Translations under genes and position numbers: made by a program | Part shown: piece after piece, positions 19,707 through 21,372 of the stretch | How positions within the stretch are numbered: the stretch's first letter is position 1 | How the letters are laid out: the number at the start of each line of letters is the position of its first letter | Notes under the pieces: model-generated | The model's database searches: none | The model's input: the letters and a program-made list of their open reading frames with translations, nothing else | What the model was told of the DNA's origin: nothing | From: Basidiobolus ranarum | Taxonomy: Eukaryota; Basidiobolomycota; Basidiobolomycetes; Basidiobolales | DNA: 21,372 bases | Direction of reading: 5' to 3' | Assembly: GCA_040143965.1 (NCBI GenBank) | Contig: JASJQH010007082.1 | Span: forward strand, 1 to 21,372

Positions 19707-19790
19707 TCATACTAAACTCTATTTACTATATTAATGAATGCTTGGATTGTGGCCTATGAACAATGGGGTTGTTGATGAATGTTGGTGTTT

Positions 19791-20642
19791 TTAGTGATGG
19801 CGGTGTTGAGTTAATTCATGAGCTGGAGTTCTTCCTAGCACATCATCTCGAGTGGTTTCGGCAGCTGCTAAGAGTCTTTCTCTCAACTTCAGGGATACTC
19901 CTAAATCTCTTGCAGCCTTCATCAAGTTTTTCATCATTGCGTCAAAATGAAAGTCATTCAAGTCCAACAAGCGTTTATGGGCAGCCCGCATTTTTGACAT
20001 GTTCATCTTCTTCCCTCCAAGCAAGTGTACCAAGAAAGTTGTTTGCATACGTTGAAGTCTTTCGATATTGACACCCTGGAAGAAAAGGCGAGTCTTGCGA
20101 TCAGTGAGATTGTAGTGATAGAATTTCTCAACCATGAGCTCTACAATATCTTCTCCTAGGATTTCCAAGATCGTAGGCTCGCTATTTTTCGCGTCTCTTG
20201 GTAGCAGCTCGTACGGATTTTTTAAAGGTTGGTTGAATGGGCATCCTTCAGCAGAGGCCATCTGTTCATTCAAGTCGGCCATTTTCCCTGCTTGACTAAA
20301 GGGACATCTTCCAGGGGATTTGGGTGTATTCATTGACTCTTCACTTCTGAGCTCATTAGATGCTACAGAGCCCTCGAATGGACACCTCTCCATAGTTCTT
20401 GTCGACTTTTGTGCATTTTCTAAGCTAGCCTTTTTGTCAACTTCGATATATATCTCAGAGCTGAGAGCAGATTTACTATTAAGCCTGACAGAGGAAGGAG
20501 TTATAGGGAGGGAGTCAGACGTCTCTAAAATCTCGAATTCTGTCTTGGATTTGGCGAGATCATTACACGATGCATACTTTCTTAGTAGCTTTTGATGAGA
20601 AGATGCTTTCTTCATGCCAAAAAAATTTGCGAAAAATCCCAT
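19791..20642 (-). CDS. Truncated (2/2) globin, group I, with N-terminal CPF repeats
   Basis: A single-exon 283-residue protein. The C-terminal half (about 155-265) is a group I truncated hemoglobin: KFYHYNL supplies Tyr B10 (Y175), RLQRMQ supplies Leu E7 (L196) and Gln E11 (Q200), followed by LLGG, and MRAAH supplies the proximal His F8 (H222). These pocket residues match Mycobacterium tuberculosis HbN, where Tyr B10/Gln E11 stabilise bound oxygen and support NO dioxygenation, so a role in NO or oxygen chemistry is plausible. The first 150 residues are Ser-rich and likely disordered. They carry three Cys-Pro-Phe motifs: RCPF (86-89), RCPF (112-115) and GCPF (133-136). Cys-Pro motifs are known heme-regulatory elements in other proteins. 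The start MGFFANFFG resembles a myristoylation site, but Phe3 disfavours it. No introns, unlike most neighbours. Confidence 0.9.
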   Translation of the reverse strand: MGFFANFFGMKKASSHQKLLRKYASCNDLAKSKTEFEILETSDSLPITPSSVRLNSKSALSSEIYIEVDKKASLENAQKSTRTMERCPFEGSVASNELRSEESMNTPKSPGRCPFSQAGKMADLNEQMASAEGCPFNQPLKNPYELLPRDAKNSEPTILEILGEDIVELMVEKFYHYNLTDRKTRLFFQGVNIERLQRMQTTFLVHLLGGKKMNMSKMRAAHKRLLDLNDFHFDAMMKNLMKAARDLGVSLKLRERLLAAAETTRDDVLGRTPAHELTQHRHH

Positions 20643-21224
20643 GGTGTTTTCAAAAAAAAGATCGGTAAACTGAGAATGAGGGCGAATAGAGAGTTGAGCG
20701 ATGGTTATAGTTACTGCAGCGGAGATTCGTTCCTTTTAAATAACTATGTAGTTGCATATGTGCAACAGGATAATTTAGCATAGTTAGAGCACAAAGCAGA
20801 CCTGGGCCCATTCGATTCAAGCTGCTTGGTAAAAGAGAACTGTCGTGTGTTACATGTTTGCCACGGAAACGCCATGTTTATCACTAATAGGCCGAGTGCG
20901 TAGATCGATCTGGACCCCTGGGTATGCAATGCACGGTAGCGTAGCTTCCTAGATGTATTTAGCCCCGAATCCTGTGAAAACAACCTCAGCTCGTACATTT
21001 TGACCTGTTTGTAAATCTTCAGCCAGAGATTGCTAACTCATCATCAGAGACTACCCAGAGACTACCATATCTGATTCATCAATTACTGGCTCTAAACAGA
21101 TTATATTTACCGTACTTTACCCATCCATGTGACTAGCTAATTAAGAGCAATAAATTAGATTTCAAACCAAACTCCACGCCGCCCCCACCAGGTCTATTTT
21201 CAGGAGCTAGAATCTCTGTCATCC
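20643..21224. other. Intergenic, globin upstream region
   Basis: About 580 bp with the presumed globin promoter. Short AGAGACTACC duplication near 21045-21065. No gene seen. Confidence 0.5.
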
Positions 21225-21318
21225 TTCCTTCAATCTTGATATATCTCCACGTTCCTTCTCTCTTCCTTCAATCTTGATATATCTCCACGTTCCTTCTCTC
21301 TTCCTTCAATCTTGATAA
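21225..21318. repeat. 38-bp tandem repeat, about 2.5 copies
   Basis: Units start at 21225, 21263 and 21301 with an exact 38-bp period; the first two are identical. The unit begins TTCCTTCAATCTTGATATAT. The perfect identity suggests recent slippage or unequal exchange. Pyrimidine-rich strand, no coding frame. Confidence 0.9.
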
Positions 21319-21372
21319 ATACACCATCTTCTGATACAACGCGATATGTTGGTGATCAACATTAGTTAAATA

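Larger units (their letters stand above)
19298..19790. other. Intergenic between globin 3' end and 7TM gene
   Basis: About 490 bp, holding the presumed promoter of the 7TM gene and the globin 3' flank. It contains the 19-bp repeat and the G-rich tract listed separately, plus a duplicated CTCATCGT near 19520-19540. Confidence 0.5.

Noticed and set aside
20320-20595. 91-codon plus-strand frame
   Set aside because: Antisense to the globin N-terminal region; no recognisable features.
20985-21050. Possible minus-strand C/D snoRNA (ATGATGA with two CTGA boxes)
   Set aside because: No terminal stem and no guide complementary to a conserved rRNA segment that I know; box matches alone are common by chance.

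Overview
The window looks like nuclear DNA of a fungus, most likely an early-diverging (zygomycete-grade) one rather than an ascomycete or basidiomycete. It is AT-rich. It carries the fungal lysine-pathway enzyme homocitrate synthase and a short heme-thiolate peroxygenase. It also has RapGAP-domain proteins and an apparent U12-type (minor spliceosome) intron, both of which Dikarya generally lack. The lineage is inferred from gene content; nothing here fixes the species.

Layout, left to right: a 42-bp minisatellite (51-162); a secreted single-exon peroxygenase (+, 1305-2090); a six-exon Mn-type cation diffusion facilitator (-, 2473-3922); a nine-exon ORC5 (-, 4864-6757) whose fourth intron is AT-AC; a possible 55-residue small gene (-, 7411-7648); a non-coding cluster (+, about 7685-8330) with two near-identical C/D box snoRNAs, a third C/D snoRNA and a tRNA-like fragment; a six-exon U1A/SNF-type snRNP protein (-, 8664-9982); a first eight-exon RapGAP (+, 10816-12321); homocitrate synthase (-, 12733-14072); an annexin-like relic (about 14950-15660); a second eight-exon RapGAP (+, 16644-18191); a seven-TM receptor-like protein (-, 18325-19297); a truncated globin with an N-terminal extension holding three CPF motifs (-, 19791-20642); and a 38-bp tandem repeat near the right end.

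Most genes carry several short introns. For every multi-exon gene I rebuilt the exons by hand from splice sites and family homology, and all reading frames close. The peroxygenase and the globin stand out as intronless.

The strongest observations are two. First, the ORC5 intron at 5891-5962 has U12 hallmarks: 5' ATATCCTTT, a TTCTTTAAC branch element about 11 nt from the end, and a 3' AC. Removing it restores the ORC5 family sequence exactly. Second, a 69-bp direct repeat, which looks like junk at first sight, is a tandem pair of snR47/U36-family C/D snoRNAs. Their two guides match universally conserved segments of 18S and 25S rRNA, and each copy lies in its own GT-AG intron. RNA processing is thus a recurring theme (AT-AC intron, snoRNA host transcript, U1A, one GC-AG intron), although these genes are not an operon and the clustering is probably chance.
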